Of a stretch of 64,000 nucleotides of DNA, positions 36,129 to 47,855 are shown piece after piece. The DNA comes from Sphagnum compactum (lineage: Eukaryota > Bryophyta > Sphagnopsida > Sphagnales), in assembly GCA_965153455.1 (NCBI GenBank), contig OZ234493.1:24976213-25040212 (forward strand), written 5' to 3'. Below the pieces are notes generated by a model. The model was not told the DNA's origin, made no database searches, and saw only the letters and a list, made by a program, of their open reading frames with translations. A program made the position numbers and the translations under genes. Position 1 is the first letter of the stretch; every line of letters begins with the position of its first letter.

Positions 36129-36339
36129 GGTGCATTCACACCTAATGTTAAGTCAGTGTTCAGTGTGAATCTAGTTGGCATCTTAGGTGGCACCCAATGT
36201 TAATTGGGTGATTGTTTAATATTATGTGAATGTTAACTTAACATAAAATCTTTGTGGTAAATAGGTTTAGTTCCTAAATGACTAGCTTGGTTTTAGGGGA
36301 CTTAACACCAGAGTCATTAACACCAAGTGTGAATGCACC
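36129..36339. mobile_element. MITE-like element with inverted ends
   Basis: The left end GGTGCATTCACACCTAATGT is matched by the reverse complement of the right end (GGTGCATTCACACTTGGTGT). The 211-bp body is non-coding. No convincing target duplication is visible (left flank CAATA, right flank TTTAG). Superfamily unclear. A related half-element may lie at about 37920-37990. Confidence 0.65.
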
Positions 36340-38640
36340 TTTAGATTACTTAGTTATCCTGATTTCTTATCCTAATGATATCCTAAAAGATAACTTAGAT
36401 ATCCTCACATGTAGACAAAAATCAAAGAAACCCAATTATAATTTGTCAACATAGTACTCTACAAAACATCAAATTGGCTAATATAATAAGCAAGTGGACA
36501 CAAATACAATGAACAAGTCTTCGCATGTTATTCCTCAAGTTCCACTTGAAAGAAGTTCCTATGTGGCATGCCGCAATCCTTAGGAGGGAATTTTAGGGCT
36601 TGTATTATTCTAAGCACCAAATTTTTCATCCAGGGAAGAGGCCATGCTTGAATAAAAAGAGCCCATCAGCACAAAGCATAATTTACCCATTAATGAAACT
36701 AAAGACACTGCAAAGAAGTGATGTTTAGACCCATTCATATAACTTCTTTAATCTTGCATTTTACTCTCTTATTATTGTTGTGGATGTCAAAGGATACATA
36801 TAGATCAATATGTTTTCAAATTGGAGGTCTCTTGATGGTTTCATGGAGAATGAACTAACAAGTTGTTACTATGAAGTATGTGCCTATTTTGTCTCCTACA
36901 TAGTTTTCCATGAGAACTTCATTGGAGATTTATATGCTTTGGCAAAAATGCACATGGGATTATTTCTTTGAGTATAAAAAGTACAATTTTGTACACATTT
37001 CTTAAAATTTGAAGAATTGGTTTGGGGGAATAAAGTCATGGATTTCTATGGCGTGTACAACAAACACATAAGGAACACTAACATCAACAAAAACAAGTAT
37101 TTTGGGCAAATTATGAGAACACAACTCAAAATGCTATTTATTGAGAGCTTGTTGGAAATTTCACCTAAACTCTTGAAATTCGAGTAAACAAATGTTTTAC
37201 TAGGAGATCGTAAGTGATTTTTGCAAGCACCCATTGTGAAACTTGTGGGTCCATGATCACATAACTTCAAGAACCAATTGTGACACCGTGGGGAAGAAAT
37301 GCAAGGACTTTTGACTAACATTGGGAATGCAAAAGACACCACTGAAAAGAAATTTGGTTTTGTTTGAAAATAATGAAAGACTTACTTCTGGCCCTCTGCC
37401 AATGACCTTGACTTCAAAGTGCCAATGGCTTGGCAGGTCGGGTATGCTCTTGAGCTTCCAATATATATTTTTTAAAAACCACTTCAACATCATCTATGGG
37501 TCAACTGAAAGGCCAAAATTAATGGTCACAAGTAGTTTTAAGGAAGCAAAAAAAAAAAATAGAGTTTCTTTTTTCATCCATACCAAACAAGTAGGAACCA
37601 AAAATCTATGTGTGAATGGACAAATGAATGGAACTTGTGAGGGAAGTGAACTACTAACTAATTTTTATCATGGATAATAAGTCAAAATTAAAGACTTATT
37701 GTGTGTGGAACGACATGATGTTACGCGTTGAAGTCAACTTAGAATGTGCAATTTGAAGAACACATGTCTGTCCGAGGCCAGATGAGCTAACACCACTACA
37801 AGTCTAGTACTTTCCTTTACACCTAGGAGAACCGTGCAAATATATATTTTGTTAATTTAACATTGATGTAAAGCTCCCCTCTCTAGCATGTTACTTAACA
37901 TTGTGTTTTTATTTTAAGATTTAATTTATTTAAAAAATTGACGTTAAGTTATACTTAACATCAACTTAACATTGCGTGTGATTGCAGCTTATTATGTTAA
38001 ACACTCCCAGGCAAGGCTCTTCAGGGTTGGTCTGTGAAATCCACTGTTCAGGAATGCTACATGTGGTGAAGACAGAAATATGTCACAAATTTTGATAATA
38101 TCATGTGCAAAAAAATTGTCATAAATGTGAATCAACCTCGCATAGCATTCCTGAATGGGTTAAAACTTTAGAACAGAAGTCAGGACCAAACAGACCCACC
38201 ACAAGCTTATGAAATGCCAAATTACGCTCAAGGGTCTCACCTGCATGTTCAAGGTGCATTCCATTTCATAGAAAGGATAGGGATTCGGGGTTTAGAGCCA
38301 GGCCCAGTCGTCTGGTCCATGAACAAGGCTCTTATGAAGAGCATCTAGGATTAGTTGGATCCAATTAGGAGGAGAAATAGGTAGGTACCTATGTACAACA
38401 AGCCAAGGCAAAATTGTAGCAAAGCAATCTGTATACATTCTGTTGCAACGGGGCAAGTAAGATACCCTTTTTGTCAAGGTGTTTCGTGAAATGGAAATTG
38501 GTTTTCTACTTAATTGCATGTGTGGATGTCTTTCATACAATGGAATGGGCATGGTAGGATCCGTTCCACTTAGGAACGATCAGAACCCATAGAATGATAT
38601 ACCATTCTGTGAGGTTGTAAGGGGGTAATAGGTTCTATGA
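36340..38640. other. Gene-poor stretch
   Basis: No gene recognised. Minus-strand frames at 37046-37493 weakly recall a copia gag-pre-integrase zone but lack its key residues. Confidence 0.4.
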
Positions 38641-39010
38641 TTGCCCATTCGAAAGCGTAACCAAGGTTCCCGTTCCAGTTCTATACACAAATAAAAAATG
38701 GCAGCTTAGTTGTCTAGTCTTGGGTTCAGTTCATCAAAAACAGATATTCTGGTTTTGGTTCCAGTTTGGAAATCAGTCCCATTCGGATCCAGTTCTCACT
38801 AACTGGTACTAAACCGGCTGATTAACTGCTATTAAGCCCAAGTTCCAGTCCTTATCGTAGTTCTGGTTCCACACGGAAACAGAACTGGTAGTCTCATTCC
38901 AGGTCCAGTTCTTCAAAGAGCAAATTATAGGTCTAGCTTTGGTTATGAAAATCACACCAGGTTTGGATCTGGTTTGGATCCAGCTCTCAGTAACTGGAAT
39001 TGGGACTGGT
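38640..39010. repeat. GGTTCCAGTTC-phrase tract
   Basis: Irregularly spaced repeats of GGTTC(C/T)(A/G)GTTC, (T/C)CCAGTTCT and AACTGG over about 370 bp. A similar tract lies at 46035-46285, and shorter related phrases at 39840-39970 and 60990-61050. Confidence 0.5.
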
Positions 39011-39019
39011 GATCCTTTG

Positions 39020-40590
39020 ATCCCCAACAATGAGAAACCCTAAAAAAAAACCTGAGTAGGACACCAAAAACTGGTAATGGCCAAGGATGCAGGTTTAGGG
39101 TTTAGTGCTTAGGGTTCCCCAAATAAGGTGCAAAAGGCAAAGGCCATAAGGATTAAAAGGTTTTGCTGAGGAGCAATGACTGAATCTCCTGATTCTCATC
39201 CTTTCACTATTCCTCCTCCATCTTCTCCCTTTGATCCTGAAGATCTCAACAATTTTGCTTTGTGTTGAGCATCTGCTGACACCGGCACCGGCCCTCGTTT
39301 CATTGTGGTTGGAGACAACCACTTTGAAAGGAATGCTGGTGGTGTCAGCAGATGCAGGTTGTAGACTCCAAACTTGCATCTGCAACCTTCCTCATTATAT
39401 GTAAGGTAGAAGTATTTACCCATAGTTCTGCTATGCTGTTGAGCAGCATTAAGGCTTATAGAATGGAGATGCTCAATACCCACCAAAGAGCTCTGTGATC
39501 TGGCACATTTCCAGGCTTGTCTTTTGCGGCCTGCATGGTTCTGCGCCAAACCTCGCTGTTTGGTTTTTCATGTTCTGCATGTTCTGCTATTCTATTAAGC
39601 TGCATTGAGGCTCTGCCTTATAGATTGGTTTGGAGCAATTTAGGGGCAGACAAATACTGATTTGATGAGAGTGTGGCACTCTTTAACTGGGATTTCAAGC
39701 TCCCTTCTTCCTGCAGTAAGAAAGAGGGGCTTATATCTCCTGAAATCAGGACTGGACTCCTGAATCCACTTTGTTCATGATGAAATATGTCAAGGGGGGA
39801 AACTGGAAACCAGTGTTGGGCGGTTATCTGATTTTCAAAGATAACCTCTGGCTCTGGTTTTCAGAAAAGTTGGAAATCAAATCACCTCAGGTTCCAGCTT
39901 TTAGAAAGATTTAGGAATCCAATAACCTAGAGTTATGGGTTTTTGAAAAATTTCAGAATTAAAAAACCTTTGGTTCTGGAGCAAAGCTAGGCCGAGTTTG
40001 TATATTTCTGTGGCAACTGAAATAAAGTTGAAGTACAAATTGGAATGTGGGTTTTGTACATGCCCTCTTTGTCTTTTGCAGCATCTTTGAGAAAAATGTT
40101 AAACTGGCTGCAGACATCCAGACCCACAAGACTGGCGAAAGCCAAAAAAAAAACACAAGGAATGTAGTTGATGGCTTCATCCATGAACCCAGAATCTGAA
40201 GAATGGGTTGTAACTTGTAAATTACTTGTGGTATGAATTGGGAGCATCCAAAACATCTTCAAATCCAAGGTTTGGAAATTCTCAAAAACTCTGGCACAAA
40301 CATATGGTGCTCATGAGGATTGAGCCAATGCCTCTTTGTGTTGGGGGGGGGGGGGGACGTTTGCTAGTTTGTGAAAATCTTGACAAAAATTGGATTAAAC
40401 ATGTTTTTGTTCAATGTACAACACCTATCCCCAATTGAATCGGAACAAGTTTCCTCATGGATGATGCACGAGTGGGAGTGCTGTGTCATGTACTGACCTC
40501 ATCAGTAGGCATTGCTTCAAGTGATTCAAATGTCCCCATGCAAAGGCAGATCAATATGATCAGTGGAGTGCCCCCACCATGCTGGCCTGC
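39020..40590. other. Gene-poor stretch
   Basis: No gene recognised. Telomere-type TTTAGGG pieces at 39092-39116 and a 13-nt poly-G run at about 40345-40357. Confidence 0.45.
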
Positions 40591-40595
40591 CTCGC

Positions 40596-40691
40596 TTGAT
40601 CATTATGCCAGATAATGCCATGACACCATAACATTACATCTCTTGATCATTATGCTGGATAATGCCATGATCATGCGTAACATTACATCTC
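40596..40691. repeat. 47-49-bp tandem duplication
   Basis: CTTGATCATTATGC..GATAATGCCATGA...TAACATTACATCT occurs twice back to back (40596 and 40643). Confidence 0.8.
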
Positions 40692-40892
40692 TGACCCTGG
40701 GTGAAAATGCCATCATAGGGTCCTTGGGACTGTAGGGTCCTTGGGACTTTGGGATCCACCTTTGGTTCTTCACAGTGTGTAATGCTGGTGCATTGTCCTA
40801 CACATAACCTAAAATTCAGAGGTTCTCCAAGCTTTTGATTGGTCCTACACTCAACATTCACCCAAATTAACCTAGTGCCCTTCCTTTCTCAT

Positions 40893-41164
40893 GACTTTTC
40901 ATCCATCAATAGGAGGGTTAATACAAGACTTTTCATCCATAAACAAGAGAGCTACACCTGTGACTTTTCATCCACCAATAGGAGGGGTAATACAAAACTT
41001 TTCATCCATCAACAAGAGAGCTACACCTGTGACTTTTCATCCACCAATAAGGAGTGTTATGTGACTTTTCATCCATCAATAGGAGGGTGACATGACTTTT
41101 CATCCCACCAACAAGACAGCTACAAACCCGTGAATTTTTCATTCATTCATAGGAAAGTTACACT
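40893..41164. repeat. 33-bp minisatellite with alternating subtypes, 8 copies
   Basis: Unit begins GACTTTTCATCCATCAA. Two subtypes largely alternate: one continues TAGGAGGGTTAATACAA, the other CAAGAGAGCTACACCTGT, giving a roughly 67-bp higher-order period. Later copies are more diverged. Confidence 0.85.
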
Positions 41165-41494
41165 GTTGCTCTCAAATTACCTCTGAACAATAGGTTATGT
41201 CTGGTAACCAGCTCGAGGGTGTCGGTTATCAGAAATACCTTCACTGATCAGTGTTCGGATAACCTATGACCTCTTGCTGGTCACCTAGTCCATAGGGTCA
41301 GGCCAAAAAATCAAGGTACATACTTAGGTTGAAAAACACAAATTAACATACAAAGAAACCTAGGGCAAATTTGGATCTACATATAATTTCCAGATGCACA
41401 TTGGTGACAATATAAGACTGAATTCACAGATATGGAACTTGCAAATGAAAACAATGTATGCGGCATGGTTGAAAACTCAAATTACAAGACTTTA

Positions 41495-42056
41495 ATGAAT
41501 GAATGAATGAATGAATGAATGAATGGGGGTGTAAGCAAGATAAAGTAGACAAATCCATGGTGTGCTGCAACTATTAATGACAGGGAAATCTTGGGATATC
41601 ATAGACTTTAAACATGCAGACATGAGGCTGCTGCTAGTGCTCCTGGTGGGGCATATATATATATATATATATATGGTTTTGATCAGAATATTGCAGCTCA
41701 TGAGCTACTGATCATAGTGCACTTAAATACAGATCTAAGATTGGGTCATGGTTACATATCCTGCAGAGCAATATTCTTCCTTTTCTATTTTTTGGTCAGA
41801 AGCTGGATTTGAAAATAGATAATGCATGAGAGAGGTACATGCATGAAGTGATCTAATTCAACAAGACCATACATCATATCTCTGTATGTATGTATGTATG
41901 TATGTATACAGCTCACAAGGTGATTGTAATTTGGAATTGATCTGTTAGTTGATCAGGATAGCTAGCTAGCAGCAGCTCAGAAATTGATTAGCAATTATGT
42001 GGAGTTAGAGATCTGGTAGAGATCTGGTAGAGATCTGTTAGAGATCTGTTAATCTG
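41495..42056. repeat. Microsatellite cluster 3' of PHD gene
   Basis: (GAAT)n at 41495-41525, (AT)n at 41652-41674, (TGTA)n at 41884-41907 and four copies of an AGAGATCTG(G/T)T-type 13-bp unit at 42005-42056 immediately after the stop codon of the minus-strand gene, probably within its 3' UTR. Confidence 0.8.
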
Positions 42057-43277
42057 TCAACAGGATAGCTCAGAAAGTGATTTGTATCGGCTAATTAGAA
42101 GCTTTGAATCACAATTACTACGTCTGCTCAATTTGTGCTTGAATAATTTACCCAAACTCTTGTTGATCTTCTGGTTTTGTCGCTGCCCCTGTTTGAGACT
42201 AGATTGATTTGGATGACCAGCTGCTGCAGAGCTGCTGCTGCTGATGTTGCATTTGTTTTTCATGACACATGGAGCTGCTGCTGCCGCTGTTGCTGCTTTG
42301 TAGGACCAGATTATGTCTTCCTTCTGCAACTTTCGTTTAGGACATCTGGACTTTGACCTCCTGCATGTGTAATTGTGATCTCCATCTGCATCGAATTGCG
42401 GTCGAATATTTTGGTCTAGTACTGTTGTAATGTTGTTGGAGCTTTTCAGCTTTTTTATTACTGGCCAATTGTATAAGTCCCTCATGGGCTTCTTCTTTGC
42501 AGAATTTGTTGTTCCTTGTGCTGCTGCCAAATTCCTGCAAGTGAATGAATTAGAGCTAGCAAATCCGGTGTTCCGGAAGACACTAGTCCTGAAGGTAGAA
42601 CTAGAAGCTGCGTCATTAATCTGTTGCATGATCGACAAATTGTTAGTCGGGTCTGCACAAGAGCTGTCTACTAGTGCAGCAGTAGCAGCTGCCCTGCAAG
42701 CCGAAGTTCCGGCATGAAGATCGTGTTTCTGTACTGAGCCTGGGCTTCTTCCCTGCAGTTGGACTACGCATTGATTGCATCTCCAGGACATGAGGTTTCT
42801 CAGGACCAAGTTGGATTCGGTTTCTCTCGATTCTCTGGAGCTTACAGGAGCCATACAGTACCTGACAAAAATTACCCCAAAACCAACATCTGAATCTGTA
42901 TCAGAAACAAATCAGGGTGATGCACGATGCTCAATTACCCGGGAGCTCCACATCGATTCCCAATCCACTGCTATGAGAAAAGTTGGAGTACTAGAGCTAG
43001 CTACTCACAGATGCAGTGCACGAGATTGGCAAATGCAACAAAATTGCAGAAGATCGACAAAACCCACGTCGCCACACATACTGCACTCCACGCCGGGAGA
43101 CCGACCTGCAGGAGTACTTCGATCATCCCTGGGCAGCTCCTCTTCTTCTTCTTCATGTTTCATGTGATCTTCCGAACAGTTTTCTATCGCTCTAACAAAA
43201 CGGCCGTCCAATGTGGACACTACTACCGTAAGCGCGCCTTTCTGCGGAATTCTAGCTTGCTTCCGTTGTCTCTCCAT
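42057..43277 (-). CDS. PHD-finger protein, AIPP2-like zinc finger, two exons
   Basis: Exon 1 43277-43009 and exon 2 42861-42057, GT-AG intron, join in frame (CT|G, Leu) to a 357-aa protein. The start lies in CCATGG. Residues 65-121 form a C4HC3 PHD-type finger: C65-x2-C68, C80-x2-C83, H89-x2-C92, then W116-x-C118-x2-C121. The CSMCGDVGFVDLL opening and C-x5-H spacing resemble plant AIPP2/PAIPP2-type fingers, which act in chromatin regulation by reading histone H3 tails. The intron splits the finger between H89 and C92. Residues 41-47 are an acidic stretch; the remainder is Ser/Ala/Gln-rich and basic, with KKKPMRDLYNWPVIKKLK and CRRSKSRCPKRK as likely nuclear signals. The finger is well supported; the exact subfamily and target are inferred. 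Confidence 0.8.
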
Positions 43278-45230
43278 GGAATACTCGAGTTTCGTTGCAC
43301 TAGGACCCTAGCTATTCTCTACACCAGGAACGCCTGATTCCAACTTCGTCTTTGAAGGTTCTACTGGTCACCCCGGTGCTGTGGCTAATCCGCTAGCAAG
43401 AACAAATTCCTACGCGCAGAGCGGGCGATGAAAAATTCCAAATGAGTGTTCCGCAATTGAACTTCACATAGACCCCAAGCTTAATCCCTTTCAAACATAA
43501 TCATCCACTAGTATTCTTCTGATGGGTGCAAAGTCCTGTTGGAATCTTAATCGGCACTAGTAGCGCCTCTACAGATTGAAAAATTTGAATCATGTCCTCA
43601 CCTTGGTAGTCTCGAACATGCACTAGAGCTCGACATCATGTTGTTGCTTGGCGATCAGAGCCAGCTTATAAATGCAAGCTCGGTCCTTGCTACTATTATA
43701 ACACTAGGCATTAATGACGGGTGCGAAGCATCTTAGAAATGCAACCTAGCCATATAAAAAGATTGTCTACAGAAATCATGATTCACCAGCGGCTCCAGCA
43801 ATACACCAGGACCGAAAGCATGAACCGGAAGCAATGTTCACGAGTTTCTGATTCACACAAGAGCTTGCGTAAACACATATAAGTTCCAGATCTATCTAAC
43901 TAGATCTATGTTTTCTTCCAAGCTAGCTGGGCAGCTAGATAGCTAGCTAGCTAGAAGAAGGATCCTGGAGGTTGGTGTCGCCGCCAAAATAGTGCTCACA
44001 CTGCAAGTTATAGTACAGCGTTCAGGCGATGGGGTACGACGTTACACCGGGTTTGAGAACATTAATGGACGTGCCTGGTCATGACTTAGTGCCAGTAAAA
44101 GAAACGTCCCGGAAACGGCTTCTTGGGATTGATCGATGACCGATCCAGAGGGAAGAGATCATGAGCAGCCAGCCGTTAATCCTGCTTGTCGCCGACCGCT
44201 AGCTAGCTTAGCTGGGACCCACGCTGCACGCGGTCAGAACATGAGAAACCCGCGTTTAGCTAGCTACCAATCTCCTGTGCGGAATTCTTTATTATACGCT
44301 TGGAAATTGCCTACTTTTGCGGAGACCCATGTTGATTATCTATGCATCCGGGTGTAAACAAGCTGTCTGTCGTTTGCAGATCAAACCCACTGGGAGCTCT
44401 TGCAGAATGATTCCCTTGTGGGAAAATTGTCTTAACTTTTACCTTGAAGAATAAACTTAAAAACCCAAATAAAAGGGATTTGTGCAATTACACAGGGAGT
44501 TTTGCAACATTCTGAGGGGGGGGGTCAGAGGCCTCACAGCTAGGGACAATTCAATTATGCCACCCTAGAAGGGTACGTGCTGTGAACTAATGACAAAGGG
44601 AAAGTTGACGAATAATTCTCTCATTGACATTTTGGTTCTCAGAGGGATTTCTAACAGGAATAACTGAGAGTTTTCCCACAATATTGCACACAGACAGAGA
44701 GGTTGTACTAAAACTCCCTGTGAGTACAGTAAGAGCCTAGCCCAGTTGATGATCAGCTCCTCATCTTGTCGGCTTCAAAGAAAGAAAGCCGCGTTTTATC
44801 ATGCATAGTTTTAGGTTCTAGAGCTCCGGTGGTGCTTCAAGGGTTGATCAGGCACGCGCTTTCACCAGGGAGTTCCAAGGAAGTGATCATGGGGCGCGCA
44901 CAATATTATGATTGTGAAAAGCCTACCCTGGGTTCGGCGTGCCCAGCTGCTCCTTGAAATCCGCTGGCAGAAAGGAAGGCAGGCAGATGGAATGTGCACA
45001 CGCACACATTAGTCTGCCCACCTTTTTAGTTGCTCCATCTGATTTTCTCTCCCTGCCCTAGTTTAGGCCATTTGTTAAAAAAACATTCCATACATGGGAA
45101 GTACCTATCCTAGTAGCTTGTCCCTTCAAAAAAAACCTTAGGATAAAGCATGTGAGGAGCGCCAATTGGGTGGCACCAACATGCCCCCAAGGGATGTTTC
45201 TTTTCTTTTTGAAGGGGGTGGGGACTTGAT
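43278..45230. other. PHD gene upstream region and gene-poor stretch
   Basis: Holds the presumed promoter of the minus-strand PHD gene. GCTAGCTAGCTA-type palindromic runs occur at about 43920-43953 and 44200-44212. A 9-nt poly-G run lies near 44515-44523. No gene recognised. Confidence 0.4.
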
Positions 45231-45495
45231 TTCCCATCGAGTTCCCAAAAAGTTCCCATCAAATTCCTCTTGTTCCCATCAATAACTCATCAATATGCTT
45301 TTGGTTTCATCAAGTTTCCAAACAATTCCCATCAACTTCCTCTTGTTCCCATCAATAACCTATCAAAATCCTTTGTTCTCATCAAGTTCTCATCAAATCC
45401 CTTTTGTTCCCATCAAGTTCTCATCAAAATCCTTTTGTTCTCACAACTTCCCATCAACTTCACTTTGTTCCCTCAACTTCCTTTTGTTCCCAATC
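45231..45495. repeat. ~30-bp minisatellite, about 8 copies
   Basis: Units of the type TTCTCATCAAATCCCTTTTG and TTCCCATCAA repeated with length variation. Confidence 0.75.
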
Positions 45496-45539
45496 CAACC
45501 CAACCCAACCCTACATAAACCCACACAAAGCTCTAAATT

Positions 45540-45830
45540 TTGTGTGAGACTTGGGCAGAGTGCTAAACGGAGCGCCCCAGTTCCTGGGCAGGCCCGGAAG
45601 GGAAGCTACAGTGACAGGCAGAGGGTGCGGCAGAGCAGAAAGTGGGGATTTTGTGCCTGTCAGGTTTTGTGGAAGATCGCGGGCGGATTTGCTTCTAGCG
45701 CGGCAGTCTGCCGCGCTTCATCCTTCATGCGCGTGTGCTATCACGAGGAATGAGCGCGTGCGATATCAGAATGAATGAGCGTGGGCTAAGCGGATCAGTT
45801 CTGCTCAACCTGGGGCAGAAGTACCACTAG
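45540..45830. other. GC-rich stretch, nature unknown
   Basis: Distinctly GC-richer than the surroundings, with a GCGCGGCAGTCTGCCGCGC palindrome at about 45697-45715. Two overlapping open frames show no known motif. Confidence 0.4.
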
Positions 45831-45849
45831 CACCTTCAAGGTAGCTGGT

Positions 45850-45985
45850 ACCTGGGAAACTGGCTGGAAATGGAATACCAGGAAAGACTAGCAGCTTGCT
45901 TCCCCTGGTAGTCCATTTCCAGTTTCTAGCCAATTTGGGTATGCTAGGAATTGGCTAGCAGGGGAAGCAACCCGCTGGGTATGTA
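45850..45985. repeat. Nested inverted repeats
   Basis: GGCTGGAAATGGA versus TCCATTTCCAG and GCTTGCTTCCCCTGGTAG versus CTAGCAGGGGAAGCAA form overlapping foldbacks. Partial similarity recurs at 46292-46330 (AGGTACCTAGCTGGGAAAAT). Confidence 0.5.
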
Positions 45986-46034
45986 TATCAACTACTGTGG
46001 GGGCGGTTCTTTACTTCTTTATGGTTAGTAGACC

Positions 46035-46285
46035 TGGTTCTGGTCCAGTTCTTCTTAATGCAGATCAAAGCCAGAGGTTCACTAGTTAGCCCCAATTCTA
46101 CTCCCTAATTTGTCATTCAGCAACATTTGTTTTCAAAAAACTTTGTTCTGATTCCAGTTCCAGTTTCTTTGTTGCGAATCCAGTTCTATGTCCATTTAAT
46201 CTTTAAGAAAATAAATTCAGGTTCCAGTTCCAAAAATTCAGACCCAGTTCCGATTAGGTTCTTACTAGCCTAACTGGATCAGGAA
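46035..46285. repeat. GGTTCCAGTTC-phrase tract, second copy
   Basis: Same kind of irregular phrase repeat as at 38640-39010. Confidence 0.45.
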
Positions 46286-46329
46286 CAGACGAGGTACCTA
46301 GCTGGGAAAATGGCTAGAAATTGGCTGCA

Positions 46330-47480
46330 TGAACAGGAGCTTTCCCTTCTGAAGCTTTCAGTTGATCTGGGCTAATAAAAATTAGGCCAATGCCTTTAGG
46401 CAAAGGTCTTTATATTTCCTAAAACTAATAGCCCTTCCTTCCTAAGAACACCCTACCTATTTACTTTGAGTCTCCAACCGTGCCTTAAGACAAGAAGTAG
46501 CTTGGACCTTATGGTGAGCAATAAGTCATCTTTGACCACGCTAATATACAAAGTAATTTGAACATTATAATTAAAAATTAGATTAAAAGGCTAGAACTAA
46601 TTAAAGCTCTAGAAGTAGGTAATAGGAAGCAAATCATGAATTGCTTTTATTTAGTTTTAAATGCTTATTCTCATCAGTTTGTTGGATTCTATCTCATTTT
46701 ATTTCCTTCAATTTGTAATATTGTGGAAGATTTGGTTTTAAAGTTGCAATGTTAATGTTCTATTAAATGATTATATAAGTGCTTATATGTATTACAAAAT
46801 AAGGTAATCTGAAGTGTAATGGTAACTAGAAATTAAATAAAAGTAATAAAAATGTCATGGCATTGCCATTGTGTGTTTCATGCACATTCATTTAATTAGT
46901 GTTGACAACATGAGGAATAATTGTGAACTGAAAATGTGGATCCCATGGCTAGAGTCATAGGACCGGATGACATAAGTGACAAGTCCTATTTGTTTAGATT
47001 ATGTTTGTCGAAAATGTCATCACAACAAATGTCATGTAGGTGAATGACACTTGTTGCTCAACAAATGTCATGCATGTAATTGAATAAGACTTGTTGTTTA
47101 TGCCATATATCAGATGCAAACTCAAACTTTTTTTTTGCTTTTCCCTATGGGGAAATACTAGAAAATTTCAAGAGAATTTGATTCAATTTACAATACACAT
47201 GGAAACTCAACTCATAAGGATTGGTGGGAGCGCTCACAGGGACTTTCCTTACATGTCAGGACATAGGGACTTTGCAGCAACGTCCAGGGAAGAAATTTTC
47301 TGTCAACTGATTATGAGCTGCCAACTTGGAAAACCATTCAGTAAGAGGGTTAAATGTCTCGGTTCAAGGTAACTTGGAGTAACAATTTTTTTTTGAACAA
47401 TTAATTTCCTTTTCTCTAGAATTTGAATCAGCTTTTAGAGCAAACGACTCGGCGAAACGACTCAAGTAGCATGTAACTAA
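46330..47480. other. Gene-poor stretch
   Basis: No recognised coding sequence; short motif (A)ACAAATGTCATG repeated at about 47025-47075. Confidence 0.4.
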
Positions 47481-47855
47481 GGCCTGCTGTACACTAAGAG
47501 TCCGCATCAATGTTCAACACAAATCAAGCATCCTTATTGGTGCAAAAGTTGAAATCAGCGCCAAGGCTTTACACTGGGGTCAAGACTGAACTAGAAAAAA
47601 TCTTTTCAATCTGCCCAAAGTTACTAAAAAATGCTGAACTTGATGGGCTTGTATTGGCCCCAATGCTGGAAAAAGGATACCATCCAATTTGGGAGGTCAA
47701 TTTGCAACCCTTGGGACCAATGTTTCAGCATGTATTAATATCTTGACGTCAATGTTCTAGCATTTATTAGTAATTTGGTGCCAAACAAGAAGCCAAAAAA
47801 TGCTCAAAGTTGGCCCCAAGTTTTTTGGACCTTGACTCCTAGTGTAAAGCAGGCC
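47481..47855. mobile_element. PIF/Harbinger (Tourist)-like MITE with TAA target duplication
   Basis: Left end GGCCTGCTGTACACTAAGAG, right end the reverse complement of GGCCTGCTTTACACTAGGAG, i.e. about 22-bp inverted repeats with two mismatches. TAA lies immediately before (47478-47480) and after (47856-47858), the 3-bp target duplication typical of PIF/Harbinger elements, and GGCC-type ends also fit. The 375-bp body is non-coding. Confidence 0.8.

Noticed and set aside
37046-37493. Possible copia gag-pre-integrase remnant on the minus strand
   Set aside because: Only a vague likeness around GVFCIPNVSQKSL; no protease or zinc-knuckle residues and no neighbouring polyprotein.
40893-41164. CRISPR-like regular array
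   Set aside because: Units are contiguous and diverged with no unique spacers, and the context is eukaryotic; it is a minisatellite.
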